From Orbaceae bacterium lpD04 (lineage in GTDB: Bacteria > Pseudomonadota > Gammaproteobacteria > Enterobacterales > Orbaceae): a DNA stretch of 64,000 bases. The notes beneath the pieces were generated by a model. That model did not search any database. It had not been told where the DNA came from and worked only from the letters and a program-made list of their open reading frames with translations. Below, piece after piece: positions 30,609 through 39,926 of the stretch. Numbering within the stretch: the stretch's first letter is position 1; each line of letters opens with the position of its first letter. Both the position numbers and the translations under genes were made by a program. The stretch spans positions 186,001 to 250,000 of the forward strand of contig CP133967.1 of the NCBI GenBank assembly GCA_036251935.1, written 5' to 3'.

Positions 30609-30667
30609 AATTTTGAAAACCTGCTTTTTAGTAGGTTTTTTTACGCCTAAAGTTTATGAGGTTCGAA
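30609..30667 (+). repeat. 59-bp direct repeat, copy 2
   Basis: 56/59 identical to 30368-30426 and 241 bp downstream of it. Together with the tRNA-Pro remnant it marks an old tandem duplication of the tRNA-Pro 3' region. Confidence 0.88.
30617..30642 (+). terminator. Terminator in repeat copy 2
   Basis: AAACCTGC-TTTTTA-GTAGGTTT with T-run to about 30641. One G-T pair replaces a G-C pair of copy 1. Confidence 0.75.
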
Positions 30668-30816
30668 TTTTATAAGTCTGTGAGTTGCAAGAGATGCTAA
30701 ATAGTCTTTTCTCGCTAGTGATTGTCAATGCTAAATAATTTCTGCTGCTTTTTTTCAAAACTAATGTTATATCTATTTTAAAAAGAGTAATAATTAAGCT
30801 TAAGGATAATACCGAT

Positions 30817-31323
30817 ATGCTCAATAATGACTTGCAAATCATAGGATATAAAACATTAAATAAAACGTTAATCGGTTGCTCGATTGACTTAACCATAGAT
30901 AAAAATCATCCTGATTTGTTGAGTACACAAAATAGGCACGATATCTATATGCTATGGCAAAGCTTTATGACCGCTCAATACCCCAAAATAGCGCCTTATT
31001 TAATTGATGAAAATATCATTTCAATCAATGAGTATATTACCGCTAGTGTGATAAGAAAGTGGGCTGCGGTAGAAATAGTTAATAAATCGGCCTATCTTAG
31101 TGAACCGCTTAATCTCCTTGAGATTCAAGGTGATTATTATGGTTTTATTCATACAGGTTTAGCTAAGCAATTTAATCAATCCTTTTCTGCCGCTATTAAC
31201 TATTTAGTGCATAAAAATATTACCATAGATAAATACCGACCTAGATTAGACATCATGCACAAAAGCTATTCGCCTGATAATTCGTTAGCGGAAGAGGCGT
31301 TTTGGATCCCAATTCAATCATAA
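30817..31323 (+). CDS. GyrI-like / AraC effector-binding-domain protein
   Basis: The 168-residue protein is a stand-alone effector-binding domain of the GyrI/SOUL-like superfamily. It has YYGFIHTGLAKQFNQSFSAA matching the family's G-x-Y-x-x-F-x-H-x-G pattern, then RPRLDIMHKSY and the ending EEAFWIPIQ, equivalent to the family's E-x-x-IPI finish. Such domains bind small hydrophobic ligands; SbmC/GyrI relatives protect gyrase. No DNA-binding domain is attached, so it is not itself a regulator of the AraC type. Ligand unknown. AAGGAT precedes the ATG. It stands alone. Confidence 0.65.
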   Translation: MLNNDLQIIGYKTLNKTLIGCSIDLTIDKNHPDLLSTQNRHDIYMLWQSFMTAQYPKIAPYLIDENIISINEYITASVIRKWAAVEIVNKSAYLSEPLNLLEIQGDYYGFIHTGLAKQFNQSFSAAINYLVHKNITIDKYRPRLDIMHKSYSPDNSLAEEAFWIPIQS

Positions 31324-31386
31324 AAGTATTGTAAAATAGATGAACAAAAAAGAAAAATTTAAGTCACTTTTAATCTTATAATAAAA

Positions 31387-31400
31387 GGCTCATCTGAGCC
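31387..31400. terminator. Short hairpin between convergent genes
   Basis: GGCTCA-TC-TGAGCC is flanked by AAAA on the left and CTTT on the right. It lies between the GyrI-like gene and the ferredoxin gene; T-runs are short both ways. Confidence 0.5.
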
Positions 31401-31474
31401 CTTTACCCAAAAAATTTTTCGAATTTATTTCACTATAATCATATCTTACAACAAAAAAATAACGAAAATAACAG

Positions 31475-31879
31475 CTATTTATTTGCCAAATTCTTCCTTG
31501 CTTGGGCGCGCGCAATCATGTCTGCGATCTGTTGTTTTCGCTCGTCTGGCGCAGGTGGTTCTGGGGTATACATCATTACCGAACTATTTGCACTATTAAT
31601 TGTTGTTGGCGCTACTTTAGCTGCTGATAAGCGTTGCTGCTTTTTAAGCTTTAATTTTTGCTCAAGTGCAAGGCTCATCGGTTTATATGGCGTTTTTAGG
31701 CTAATACAATCAGTTGGACAGGCATTAATACACTCCTCACAAGATGTGCATAACTGTGGAATAATAGTATGTAAATAGTGTTTACTGCCAACGATTGCAT
31801 CCGTTGGGCAAACACGAATGCATTTGCCGCAACCGATACAGTTGTTTTCATCAATAAAGGCTGTCAATATTTGTGTCAT
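31475..31879 (-). CDS. Double [4Fe-4S] ferredoxin, RnfB C-terminal-like
   Basis: Residues 5-60 are closely similar to the ferredoxin part of RnfB/Rsx[21 protein letters not shown] and [18 protein letters not shown], with cysteines 14/17/20/24 and 44/47/50/54 for two clusters. The RnfB membrane anchor and the N-terminal Fe-S domain are missing. The tail (about 75 aa) is Lys/Ala-rich with [17 protein letters not shown], as in RnfB tails. The ATG overlaps the fhs stop (TAATG), so it is translationally coupled to fhs. It is probably a soluble electron carrier; its partner is unknown. It may be a degenerate rnfB, but the frame is intact. Confidence 0.75.
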   Translation of the reverse strand: MTQILTAFIDENNCIGCGKCIRVCPTDAIVGSKHYLHTIIPQLCTSCEECINACPTDCISLKTPYKPMSLALEQKLKLKKQQRLSAAKVAPTTINSANSSVMMYTPEPPAPDERKQQIADMIARAQARKNLANK

Positions 31880-33591
31880 TAGCTTAAACCAATAATATTA
31901 CCCTGCTCATCAATATCAATATGGCGATAAGCTGGGTTTGTTCCAAGTCCTGGCATGGTCATAATATTGCCAGCATAAACTCGAATAAACCCAGCACCAG
32001 CAGATAGAGCAAGGTGACTAATATCAATATCAAAATTAGTCGGGACGTTTTTAAGGTTTGGATTAGCACTGATCGACATTGGCGTTTTGGCGATACAAAG
32101 TGGCAAATGATCCAGTTTTAGTTTTTCGATATCATTAATATCATTTAATGCTTGCGGTGATAGGTTGGCCCTATTGGCGCCATATTTTTTCGCCATGCAT
32201 TGAATTTTATCGATTAATTTGTCGCTATCTTGGTAAGGCAACTTAACTTTACTCGTTTGTTCACAAGCATTGACAATATGATGTGACAATTCTTCAGCGC
32301 CTTTGCCGCCTTTGGTAAATACTTCGCTAACTTCACAGGCAAACGCGCCATGATTTAGGGCATATTGCTGTAAAAAAGCCAATTCTTCATCACTATCATG
32401 AGGAAAACGGTTAATTGCAACAATAACAGGCATTCCGTAGCTTTTCGCATTATTAATATGCCAAGCAAGGTTAGCTGCGCCAAGCTCGAGTAATTCAACA
32501 TTTGATTCTGAAATTTCTTTTGGGATTGGCTGGCCAGGTTTAATGTTATATTTACCGCTATTTGATTTTAAACTTCTAACGGTTGCAACGAGCACCACGC
32601 ATGATGGCGCGATCCCTGATTGGCGATATTTAATATTAAAGAATTTTTCCATGCCCATATCTGAACCAAAACCAGCTTCCGTTATAACGTAGTCGGCTAA
32701 TGGTAGAGCAACGCGATCGGCAATGACCGATGAATTACCATGAGCAATATTGGCAAAAGGGCCTGCATGGATCAGTACTGGCGTATTTTCAACGGTTTGC
32801 ATTAAATTAGGATTAATGGCATTTTTTAATAATACGGTTATTGCACCTGCAACTTCTAAATCTTCAGCGGTTATCACATCACCATCAGTATTATAAGCGA
32901 GAATAATTTTACCAACGCGCTGGCGCATATCTTGTAGGTCATTTGCCAAGGCCAGTATTGCCATCAATTCTGATGCGGCAGTAATTTCAAAACCATCTTT
33001 GCGCTCAACACCATTAAGCCCACCACCAACACCAACAGTAATATTTTTTAATGCACGATCATTATGATCAATTACCCGTTTCCAGATAATTCTATTTTTG
33101 TCGATATTTAAACGCTCAAGGCCTGTTTGTGCGGTAAATTCCTCACCAAGGCGCTCTTCATGATATAACCTTGCATCAAGCGCTGCTGAGGCTAAATCAT
33201 GAGCCGCAGTAATTGCATGAATATCACCGGTTAGGTGTAGGTTTAAGGTTTCCATTGGTAAGACTTCAGCTTGACCACCACCAGCTGCGCCGCCTTTTAC
33301 ACCAAAAACGGGACCAAGGCTTGGCTGCCTAATGCAGGCAATCGCTTTTTTACCAATATAATTGAGCCCTTCGCTTAATCCAATGGTATTAACCGTTTTA
33401 CCCTCACCTAATGGTGTCGGTGTAATGGCGGTTACGAGTACTAACTTTCCTTTAGGTTTGTTTTTATTCGCGTCAATCAGCGATAAATCAACTTTAGCAA
33501 CGTATTTACCGTGAGGAATTAAATATTCATTCTCGATACCACACTTTAGAGCAATTTCATGAATAGGAAGTAACTTAGCCGAGCCTGCCAT
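31879..33591 (-). CDS. fhs: Formate-tetrahydrofolate ligase
   Basis: The 570-residue enzyme makes 10-formyl-THF from formate, THF and ATP, giving C1 units for purines and fMet-tRNA. The P-loop-like TPLGEGKT is at residues 59-66. Other family hallmarks are [30 protein letters not shown] and [17 protein letters not shown]. coli lacks fhs, but it is common in fermenting gut bacteria that make formate. It is followed by a coupled ferredoxin gene and divergent to sohB. Confidence 0.95.
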   Translation of the reverse strand: MAGSAKLLPIHEIALKCGIENEYLIPHGKYVAKVDLSLIDANKNKPKGKLVLVTAITPTPLGEGKTVNTIGLSEGLNYIGKKAIACIRQPSLGPVFGVKGGAAGGGQAEVLPMETLNLHLTGDIHAITAAHDLASAALDARLYHEERLGEEFTAQTGLERLNIDKNRIIWKRVIDHNDRALKNITVGVGGGLNGVERKDGFEITAASELMAILALANDLQDMRQRVGKIILAYNTDGDVITAEDLEVAGAITVLLKNAINPNLMQTVENTPVLIHAGPFANIAHGNSSVIADRVALPLADYVITEAGFGSDMGMEKFFNIKYRQSGIAPSCVVLVATVRSLKSNSGKYNIKPGQPIPKEISESNVELLELGAANLAWHINNAKSYGMPVIVAINRFPHDSDEELAFLQQYALNHGAFACEVSEVFTKGGKGAEELSHHIVNACEQTSKVKLPYQDSDKLIDKIQCMAKKYGANRANLSPQALNDINDIEKLKLDHLPLCIAKTPMSISANPNLKNVPTNFDIDISHLALSAGAGFIRVYAGNIMTMPGLGTNPAYRHIDIDEQGNIIGLS

Positions 33592-33844
33592 AACGATTAT
33601 CCCTTAAATTAAGATGTGTTAATGTTATATAGTATAATGAAATTGCTACTTTGAATAAAGGCGAGATTCTAAAGATAGCATTTATCAATCTATTATTATG
33701 AATCTTCAGGGTTTTTATTGATTAGTATGATTAAAACTAGTAACACAAGGCTCAATTAGGTTAAGTAAAAAAATTGCTAAGAACATTACATTAATAGTAA
33801 ATCTGTTATGATATGTTGCTATTGATTGTTAAGGATTAAGAATT

Positions 33845-34912
33845 ATGGAATGGTTTTTTCAATATATTATTTTTTTAGCTGAAACAGTAACTGTTGTTTT
33901 AGCTATCGTTGTTGTTCTGCTTTTTATTATTGTTCAGCGTAAAAAATCTGCTCCACAAGGCGCACTTGAAATAAAAGATATCACTGTCGAATATCAAGAT
34001 ATTAAAGAGACAATGCAGTTAAGTATTATGGATGAAGCTGAGGCTAAACAATTCCATAAAACACAAAAGAAAATCAAAAAACAAGAGCAAAAGAAGGCTA
34101 AGCAAGCCCAAAAAAATAATGCCAGTAAAAAAGAGCAAGATACCGATATTGAAAATAAATCGCCCACTCAAAAGCCAATGTGTTATGTCTTGTCTTTTAA
34201 TGGTAGCGTTGATGCTCATGAAGTTGAAGATTTAAGACAAGAAGTTACCGCGGTGCTCGCGGTTATCAAACCTGATGATAAAGTGCTATTAAAACTTGAA
34301 AGCCCTGGTGGCGTAGTACATGGTTATGGACTTGCTGCCTCACAATTGATGCGCTTTAAGCAGCGTAATATTCACCTAACTGCTATGGTTGATAAAGTTG
34401 CAGCAAGTGGCGGTTATATGATGGCATGCACGGCAAACCAAATTATTGCAGCGCCGTTTGCTATTGTTGGATCTATTGGTGTGGTTGCTCAAATTCCTAA
34501 TTTCCACCGGTTATTAAAAAAGAATGAAATCGATGTCGAATTACAAACTGCTGGGCAATTTAAACGCACTTTAACGATGTTTGGTGAAAATACCGAAGAA
34601 GGTCGACAAAAATTCCAACAAGAACTTGAAGAAACGCATTTATTATTTAAAGATTTTGTTGCACAAAACCGACCTATACTTAATATTGATGACGTTGCAA
34701 CTGGTGAACACTGGTTTGCGCTTCAAGCCCAAGAAAAAGGTTTAGTTGATGAAATTGGTACAAGTGATGATTATATTTTATCGCAGTTAGATAATTATAA
34801 AATTATTGCAGTTAAATATCAAAGGCGTAGAAAAATATCTGATCGCTTGGCTAAAAATGTCGTTAGTGGTGTTGAGAAATTATTTTTTAGAAATAGTCGC
34901 ACTATTTATTAA
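33845..34912 (+). CDS. sohB: Inner-membrane peptidase SohB (S49 family)
   Basis: The 355-residue protein has one N-terminal membrane helix (about 8-30), a Lys/Gln-rich coiled segment (about 70-105), then the S49/ClpP-like domain. The catalytic Ser is in DKVAASGGYMMACTAN and the general-base Lys in AGQFKRTLTMFGENTEEG. It is similar in size to E. coli SohB (349 aa). Proposed role: degradation of membrane or signal-peptide fragments at the periplasmic face. xerD follows after 30 bp. Confidence 0.92.
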   Translation: MEWFFQYIIFLAETVTVVLAIVVVLLFIIVQRKKSAPQGALEIKDITVEYQDIKETMQLSIMDEAEAKQFHKTQKKIKKQEQKKAKQAQKNNASKKEQDTDIENKSPTQKPMCYVLSFNGSVDAHEVEDLRQEVTAVLAVIKPDDKVLLKLESPGGVVHGYGLAASQLMRFKQRNIHLTAMVDKVAASGGYMMACTANQIIAAPFAIVGSIGVVAQIPNFHRLLKKNEIDVELQTAGQFKRTLTMFGENTEEGRQKFQQELEETHLLFKDFVAQNRPILNIDDVATGEHWFALQAQEKGLVDEIGTSDDYILSQLDNYKIIAVKYQRRRKISDRLAKNVVSGVEKLFFRNSRTIY

Positions 34913-34942
34913 TTAGCCAACAAAACAAATATAAGTTTAATA

Positions 34943-35839
34943 ATGTCACAAGATACGGTATTGCTAGATCAATTTTTAGATTCATTATGGTTAGAGCGAA
35001 ATTTGGCGGATAATACCGTTCAGTCATATCGCTTAGATCTGCGCGCATTGATTAAAGCATTTGGCGATCTTAACGTGACATTTTTAACTGCCCAGACAAT
35101 GCATTTACAAGATTTTTTATTACAACGAGTTGAGGAAGGCTATAAAGCAACGAGCTCAGCTCGTTTACTTAGTGCCATTAAGCGATTATTTCAATATTTA
35201 TATCGTGAAAAATATCGTGAGGATGATCCTTCCGCAGCATTATCATCACCCAAATTACCTAAAAATCTACCAAAAGATTTAACCGAGTCTCAAGTTGAGG
35301 CGTTACTTAATTCGCCAGATACGCAAGATGGACTAGAGATCCGCGACAAAGCAATGCTAGAGCTTCTTTATGCAACTGGTTTGCGCGTTTCAGAGCTTGT
35401 TGGCTTGGAACTTAACGATATTAGTTTAACGCAAGGCGTTGTTCGAATTATTGGTAAAGGGAATAAAGAGCGCTTAGTTCCCTTAGGTGAAGAGGCTGTA
35501 TACTGGCTTGAATATTACTTAAAGTATAGTCGTAACGATTTATTAAAAGAGGGGCCGAGTGATGTTTTGTTTCCTAGTCGGTTAGGTAACAAAATGACCC
35601 GGCAGACATTCTGGCATCGGATTAAATATTATGCGATACTAACTAATATAGATTCTGATACATTGTCGCCTCATGTTTTACGTCATGCTTTTGCGACCCA
35701 TTTACTTAATCATGGCGCGGATTTGCGTGTTGTGCAAATGTTATTGGGTCATAGCAGTTTATCAACAACACAAATATATACTCACGTAGCAACGGAGCGG
35801 TTAAAACAGTTACATCGTAGACATCATCCAAGAGCGTGA
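34943..35839 (+). CDS. xerD: Site-specific tyrosine recombinase XerD
   Basis: The 298-residue protein matches E. coli XerD in length. The N-terminal SAM-like core-binding domain starts LLDQFLDSLWLERNLADNT. The catalytic set is visible: Arg in YATGLRVSELVGL, Lys in GKGNKERLVPLG, His-x-x-Arg in LSPHVLRHAFATHLL, His in MLLGHSSLSTTQ and the nucleophile in QIYTHV. With XerC it resolves chromosome dimers at dif. It sits in the xerD-dsbC-recJ order of E. coli, so it is the housekeeping enzyme and not a phage integrase. Confidence 0.96.
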   Translation: MSQDTVLLDQFLDSLWLERNLADNTVQSYRLDLRALIKAFGDLNVTFLTAQTMHLQDFLLQRVEEGYKATSSARLLSAIKRLFQYLYREKYREDDPSAALSSPKLPKNLPKDLTESQVEALLNSPDTQDGLEIRDKAMLELLYATGLRVSELVGLELNDISLTQGVVRIIGKGNKERLVPLGEEAVYWLEYYLKYSRNDLLKEGPSDVLFPSRLGNKMTRQTFWHRIKYYAILTNIDSDTLSPHVLRHAFATHLLNHGADLRVVQMLLGHSSLSTTQIYTHVATERLKQLHRRHHPRA

Positions 35840-35875
35840 TTTTTTTTAATAGCAACAGATATAATAGGACGACCA

Positions 35876-36583
35876 ATGAAAAAACTAACCTTTACCCTCG
35901 GCATTCTTAGTAGTTTATTAATCGGTTCAGCTTCTGCATCAGATGCTGATATTATGGCGACGTTACAAAAATTAGGTTATCCAAAAGATACTATCCAAAT
36001 TAATACTACGCCAATGAGTTCAATGAAAAGGGCCACCACTCCAGATGGCGTTTTTTATATTACAAATGATGGTAAGTTCTTAACTCAAGGGCCAATTTAC
36101 AATATGACAGGCGAAGCGCCAGAAAATATTGCCAATAGTGAGAATCTTAAACTGATTAATTCGATTGCAAAAGATGCGATTGTTTACCAAGCTAAAAACC
36201 AAAAATATGTGATCTCAGTATTTACTGATTATACTTGTGGTTATTGTAAAAAATTACATGAAGAGATCAATAGCTACCTTGATTTAGGTATTTCTGTGCA
36301 TTATTTTGCATTTCCTAGACAAGGGTTAGATACGCAAGTGGCAAAGGACATGCAGTCAATTTGGAGTTCTAAGGATCGTAAGGCTGCGTTTGATAATGCC
36401 TATAAAGGCGGTAAAATTTCGCCAGCTACCAGCATGGTTCCTTATGTGCAAATGCAGTTTGATGCGGGTCGTAAAATTGGCCTTTCAGGAACGCCAGGCA
36501 TTGTTTTACCAAACGGTCAATTGTTAGCCGGTTATGTTCCTGCCAGTGAGTTAATCAAAATACTTGATAAAACAGCTAAATAA
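35876..36583 (+). CDS. dsbC: Periplasmic disulfide isomerase DsbC
   Basis: The 235-residue precursor has a signal peptide ending SASA, an N-terminal dimerisation domain, and a thioredoxin fold with active site CGYC at residues 121-124 and cis-Pro loop SGTPGIV. It shuffles wrong disulfides in the periplasm. The second, structural disulfide of E. coli DsbC (mature Cys141-Cys163) is missing: the aligned positions read IWSSKD and ATSMVP. xerD and recJ flank it, as in E. coli. Confidence 0.94.
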   Translation: MKKLTFTLGILSSLLIGSASASDADIMATLQKLGYPKDTIQINTTPMSSMKRATTPDGVFYITNDGKFLTQGPIYNMTGEAPENIANSENLKLINSIAKDAIVYQAKNQKYVISVFTDYTCGYCKKLHEEINSYLDLGISVHYFAFPRQGLDTQVAKDMQSIWSSKDRKAAFDNAYKGGKISPATSMVPYVQMQFDAGRKIGLSGTPGIVLPNGQLLAGYVPASELIKILDKTAK

Positions 36584-36603
36584 TCATTCAATTTTGCTAA
36601 TTT

Positions 36604-36643
36604 ATAGTAATAATGCTATACCAATGTATCGCATTATTACTAT
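36604..36643 (+). repeat. 13-bp perfect inverted repeat between dsbC and recJ
   Basis: ATAGTAATAATGC and GCATTATTACTAT are separated by 14 nt. There is no T-run, so it is more likely an mRNA-stabilising intercistronic hairpin or protein site than an intrinsic terminator. Confidence 0.5.
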
Positions 36644-36660
36644 TAAAGATTAAGTGAGCT

Positions 36661-38397
36661 ATGAGTAATACGGTAATAAAACGGCGAGTTCTACCTTCGC
36701 AAAAAGTTAAGCTATCTTCAATTTCTCATCCTTTATTAGAAAGGCTTTACCTTTCTCGCGGGATTGAATCTTGTGAGCAGTTAAATCATTCAACAAAAGC
36801 ATTAATAAATTACGAGCAGTTATCGGGTATTGATCATGCGGTGGAAATACTTTATCAAGCTGCCGCTGCGGATAAAAATATTTTAATTGTTGGTGATTTT
36901 GATACTGATGGCGCAACTAGTACGGCATTAATTGTAACGGCATTAAGACAATTTGCGGTTAAAAATGTTGATTACCTTATTCCTGATCGCTTTGAAGATG
37001 GTTATGGTTTAAGCTTATCTGTTGTTAAAAAAGCCCAAGAAAAGCAGGCTGATTTAATTATTACCGTTGATAACGGGATCTCTGCTTTTGACGCGGTTGC
37101 GTTTGCGAAACAAAATAATATTCAAGTGATCATAACCGACCATCACCTTGCTCCAGTAGCCTTACCTGATGCTGATGCGATTATTAATCCTAATTTACCG
37201 AATTGCCCATTCCCATCTAAAAGCCTTGCCGGGGTTGGGGTAACATTTTATTTTATGCTGGCTTTTCGTGCTTTTTTACGTCAGCATCAATGGTTTGAAG
37301 CTCGGCATCTCAAAGAATATAATTTAGCCAATTTACTTGATCTTGTTGCGCTTGGCACTGTTGCTGATGTTGTTAACCTTGATCAAAATAACCGAGTTTT
37401 AGTACAACAAGGTTTAGCGCGCATCCGTTCTGGTTATTGCTGCGTTGGCATAAAAGCATTAGCAACTATCACTAAAAGAAATATACCGCGATTAACATCA
37501 CAAGATTTGTCATATTATATTGCTCCACGGATCAACGCCGCGGGCCGAATGGAAAATATGTCATTGGGTGTTGAATTACTTTTGGCTAAGGATGAACAAA
37601 GTGCTTTTGCTGCTGCAGAGATTTTAGAAGATCTTAATCTAGCGAGAAAAACAGTTGAAAAAAATATGCAACAAGATGCGCTAGCATTTATTGAACAGTT
37701 AGAGAAAAATACTAGCGAAATCCCCAATAATTTTGTGATTTATCATCCTGATTTTCATCAAGGCGTGATTGGGGTCTTGTCTTCAAGAATTAAAGAACGA
37801 TTTTATCGACCGGTTATTTCGTTTGCACTGGCTGATAATGGCTATTTAAAAGGATCGGGGCGCTCTATTAAAGGGATCCATTTACGTGATATATTAGAGC
37901 GAGTAAGTCTTCGTGATCCTGGTTTAATTGTGTGTTTTGGTGGGCATGCTATGGCCGCTGGCCTTACTATCACCGAAAAAAATCTACCTAAATTCAGTCA
38001 ATATTTTACCGAGGAAGTCGCTCAACTTGTGAGTAATATTTGTTTAGACAATATTATTGAAACTGATGGTGAAATTGAAAATTGCTTTTTTAACCTTGAT
38101 ACAGCAAAACTATTAAAAGATAACGGTCCTTGGGGCGAATCATTTCCTGAGCCTGTATTTGATGGTGTTTTTTTAATTCATCAGCAAAAACTCGTGGTAG
38201 GTAAGCATTTAAAGCTCGTGATAGAGCCGCTTGATGGTGGGCCATTAATGAACTGTATTGCATTCAATGTTGACCTAGCATTATGGCCAGATCAGTCAGT
38301 TAGAAAAGTACAAATTGTTTATCAGCTAGAGATCGACGAATTTAGAGGCAATCAAAGTATTTCATTGCTAGCTCGGCATCTATGGCCTGTCGATTAA
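36661..38397 (+). CDS. recJ: Single-strand 5'-3' exonuclease RecJ
   Basis: At 578 residues it is one more than E. coli RecJ. DHH-family motifs are visible: VGDFDTDGATS, ITVDNGISA, ITDHHLAP, the linker with NAAGRM, and the DHHA1 motif FGGHAMAAGL. It degrades ssDNA 5' to 3' in recombination and mismatch repair with Mn2+/Mg2+. It follows dsbC. The prfB-lysS genes that follow in E. coli are replaced by mpl. Confidence 0.95.
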   Translation: MSNTVIKRRVLPSQKVKLSSISHPLLERLYLSRGIESCEQLNHSTKALINYEQLSGIDHAVEILYQAAAADKNILIVGDFDTDGATSTALIVTALRQFAVKNVDYLIPDRFEDGYGLSLSVVKKAQEKQADLIITVDNGISAFDAVAFAKQNNIQVIITDHHLAPVALPDADAIINPNLPNCPFPSKSLAGVGVTFYFMLAFRAFLRQHQWFEARHLKEYNLANLLDLVALGTVADVVNLDQNNRVLVQQGLARIRSGYCCVGIKALATITKRNIPRLTSQDLSYYIAPRINAAGRMENMSLGVELLLAKDEQSAFAAAEILEDLNLARKTVEKNMQQDALAFIEQLEKNTSEIPNNFVIYHPDFHQGVIGVLSSRIKERFYRPVISFALADNGYLKGSGRSIKGIHLRDILERVSLRDPGLIVCFGGHAMAAGLTITEKNLPKFSQYFTEEVAQLVSNICLDNIIETDGEIENCFFNLDTAKLLKDNGPWGESFPEPVFDGVFLIHQQKLVVGKHLKLVIEPLDGGPLMNCIAFNVDLALWPDQSVRKVQIVYQLEIDEFRGNQSISLLARHLWPVD

Positions 38398-38461
38398 TCA
38401 TTAATATCCAAAATAACTTGAAATAAGTATAATATAATTGTAAACAGTAAAGGATAAAAAA

Positions 38462-39826
38462 ATGCGCATTCATATTCTAGGTATTTGCGGTACATTTATG
38501 GCCGGTATTGCCCTAATTGCACGTTCTTTAGGCCATACAGTGACTGGCTCTGATAAAAATGTCTATCCACCAATGAGCACGTTGCTTGAAAAAGAAAATA
38601 TTCAAGTTATTGAAGGCTATGATCCAAGTCAGCTTACAACGGCTCCTGATTTGGTTATCATTGGTAATGCCATGTCGCGAGGTAATCCTTGCGTAGAATA
38701 TATTCTTAATAATAATATCCCTTATATTTCAGCCCCGCAGTGGTTGCATGATAATGTTCTTAAAGATCGTTGGGTTATTGCTGTTGCAGGTACTCATGGT
38801 AAGACAACAACCGCTGGGATGGTTAACTGGATATTAGAACAGTCTAACTATCAGCAAGGCTTTATAATTGGTGGCGTACCCGGCAATTTTGATATATCAG
38901 CTCGGCTTGGTGAAGGTAACTTTTTTGTTATTGAAGCCGATGAGTATGATTGCTCCTTTTTTGATAAACGTTCTAAATTTATGCATTATTGCCCAAAAAC
39001 CTTGATTTTAAATAATTTAGAATATGATCATGCAGATATCTTTGATGATTTAAATGCCATACAAAAGCAGTTTCATCATTTAGTTAGGCTTGTACCAAGT
39101 AAAGGCTTAATTATTTCGCCTCAAGACGATATTAACCTCAAGCAAGTTTTAGCCAAAGGCTGCTGGAGTGAACAGATTAATACTGAATCAGCAACGGGTT
39201 GGGATGCTAAAAAAGTTTCTAATGACGCAAGCCATTTTACCGTTTACTTCAACAATGAGATTGTTGGAGAGGTTAAGTATTCACTGGTAGGTGAACATAA
39301 TATGCATAATGCCTTAATGGCGATAGCCGCTGCTCGAAATGTCGGTATTACAGTTAAAGATGCGTGTAATGCATTAAGTTCTTTTCATAATGCTAAAAGG
39401 CGTTTAGAGCTTTATGCGCAAATTGATTCTATTGAGTTATATGATGATTTTGCTCACCATCCAACGGCAATTTTAGCGACACTTGAAGCATTAAGAAGTA
39501 AAGTTGGCTCAAATAAACGTATTTTAGCGGTGCTTGAGCCGCGCTCTAATACGATGAAATTGGGCGTGAGTAAGGATGAAATCGCACCTTCTTTAGGACG
39601 AGCTGACGAAGTATTTATTTACCAACCCGAGCATTTGCCATGGTTAGTTTCAGATGTGGTTGATGAATGTATCCAACCTGCTCATTGGTCAGGTGATCTT
39701 GATTTGCTTGTTGAAATGATTGTAAAAACGCTTAAGCCAAACGACGTTATTTTAGTGATGAGCAATGGCGGCTTTGGTGGTATACACCAAAAAATTATTG
39801 ATAAATTAGCCAAAAATAACGACTAA
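38462..39826 (+). CDS. mpl: Murein tripeptide ligase Mpl
   Basis: The 454-residue Mur-ligase-family enzyme begins MRIHILGICGTFMAGIALIA. It has the ATP P-loop VAGTHGKTTTAGM and the Mur-ligase motif NNLEYDHADIF, then a C-terminal domain with AHHPTAILATLEAL. It reattaches recycled L-Ala-D-Glu-mDAP tripeptide to UDP-MurNAc, which saves cell-wall peptide. It is distinguished from MurC by the IHILGICGTFM start and by the shorter C-terminus. Confidence 0.94.
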   Translation: MRIHILGICGTFMAGIALIARSLGHTVTGSDKNVYPPMSTLLEKENIQVIEGYDPSQLTTAPDLVIIGNAMSRGNPCVEYILNNNIPYISAPQWLHDNVLKDRWVIAVAGTHGKTTTAGMVNWILEQSNYQQGFIIGGVPGNFDISARLGEGNFFVIEADEYDCSFFDKRSKFMHYCPKTLILNNLEYDHADIFDDLNAIQKQFHHLVRLVPSKGLIISPQDDINLKQVLAKGCWSEQINTESATGWDAKKVSNDASHFTVYFNNEIVGEVKYSLVGEHNMHNALMAIAAARNVGITVKDACNALSSFHNAKRRLELYAQIDSIELYDDFAHHPTAILATLEALRSKVGSNKRILAVLEPRSNTMKLGVSKDEIAPSLGRADEVFIYQPEHLPWLVSDVVDECIQPAHWSGDLDLLVEMIVKTLKPNDVILVMSNGGFGGIHQKIIDKLAKNND

Positions 39827-39890
39827 CAACGGGTAAGGTGCAATAGCTAGCCTCTTACAAGTCGTTAGTATTTACCGAGCCGTAAATTTA

Positions 39891-39922
39891 AAAGAATAAA
39901 CGTATTGATAGGTTTATTCTTT
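39891..39922. terminator. Two-way terminator between mpl and malY
   Basis: AAAGAATAAAC and GTTTATTCTTT pair perfectly (11 bp, 10-nt loop). The plus strand runs into TTTTTT, and the minus strand has TTTT in the stem end. It separates the convergent mpl and malXY units. Confidence 0.75.
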
Positions 39923-39926
39923 TTTA

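Noticed and set aside
30415-30675. An 86-codon open frame over the tRNA-Pro trailer
   Set aside because: It runs through palindromes, a tRNA remnant and a terminator, and the translation has no protein-like composition.
34019-34235. Open frames on both strands in the early part of sohB
   Set aside because: They arise from the Lys/Gln-rich low-complexity coding segment of sohB.
34943-35839. Tyrosine recombinase as a sign of an integrated element
   Set aside because: Length, motifs and the xerD-dsbC-recJ order identify housekeeping XerD.
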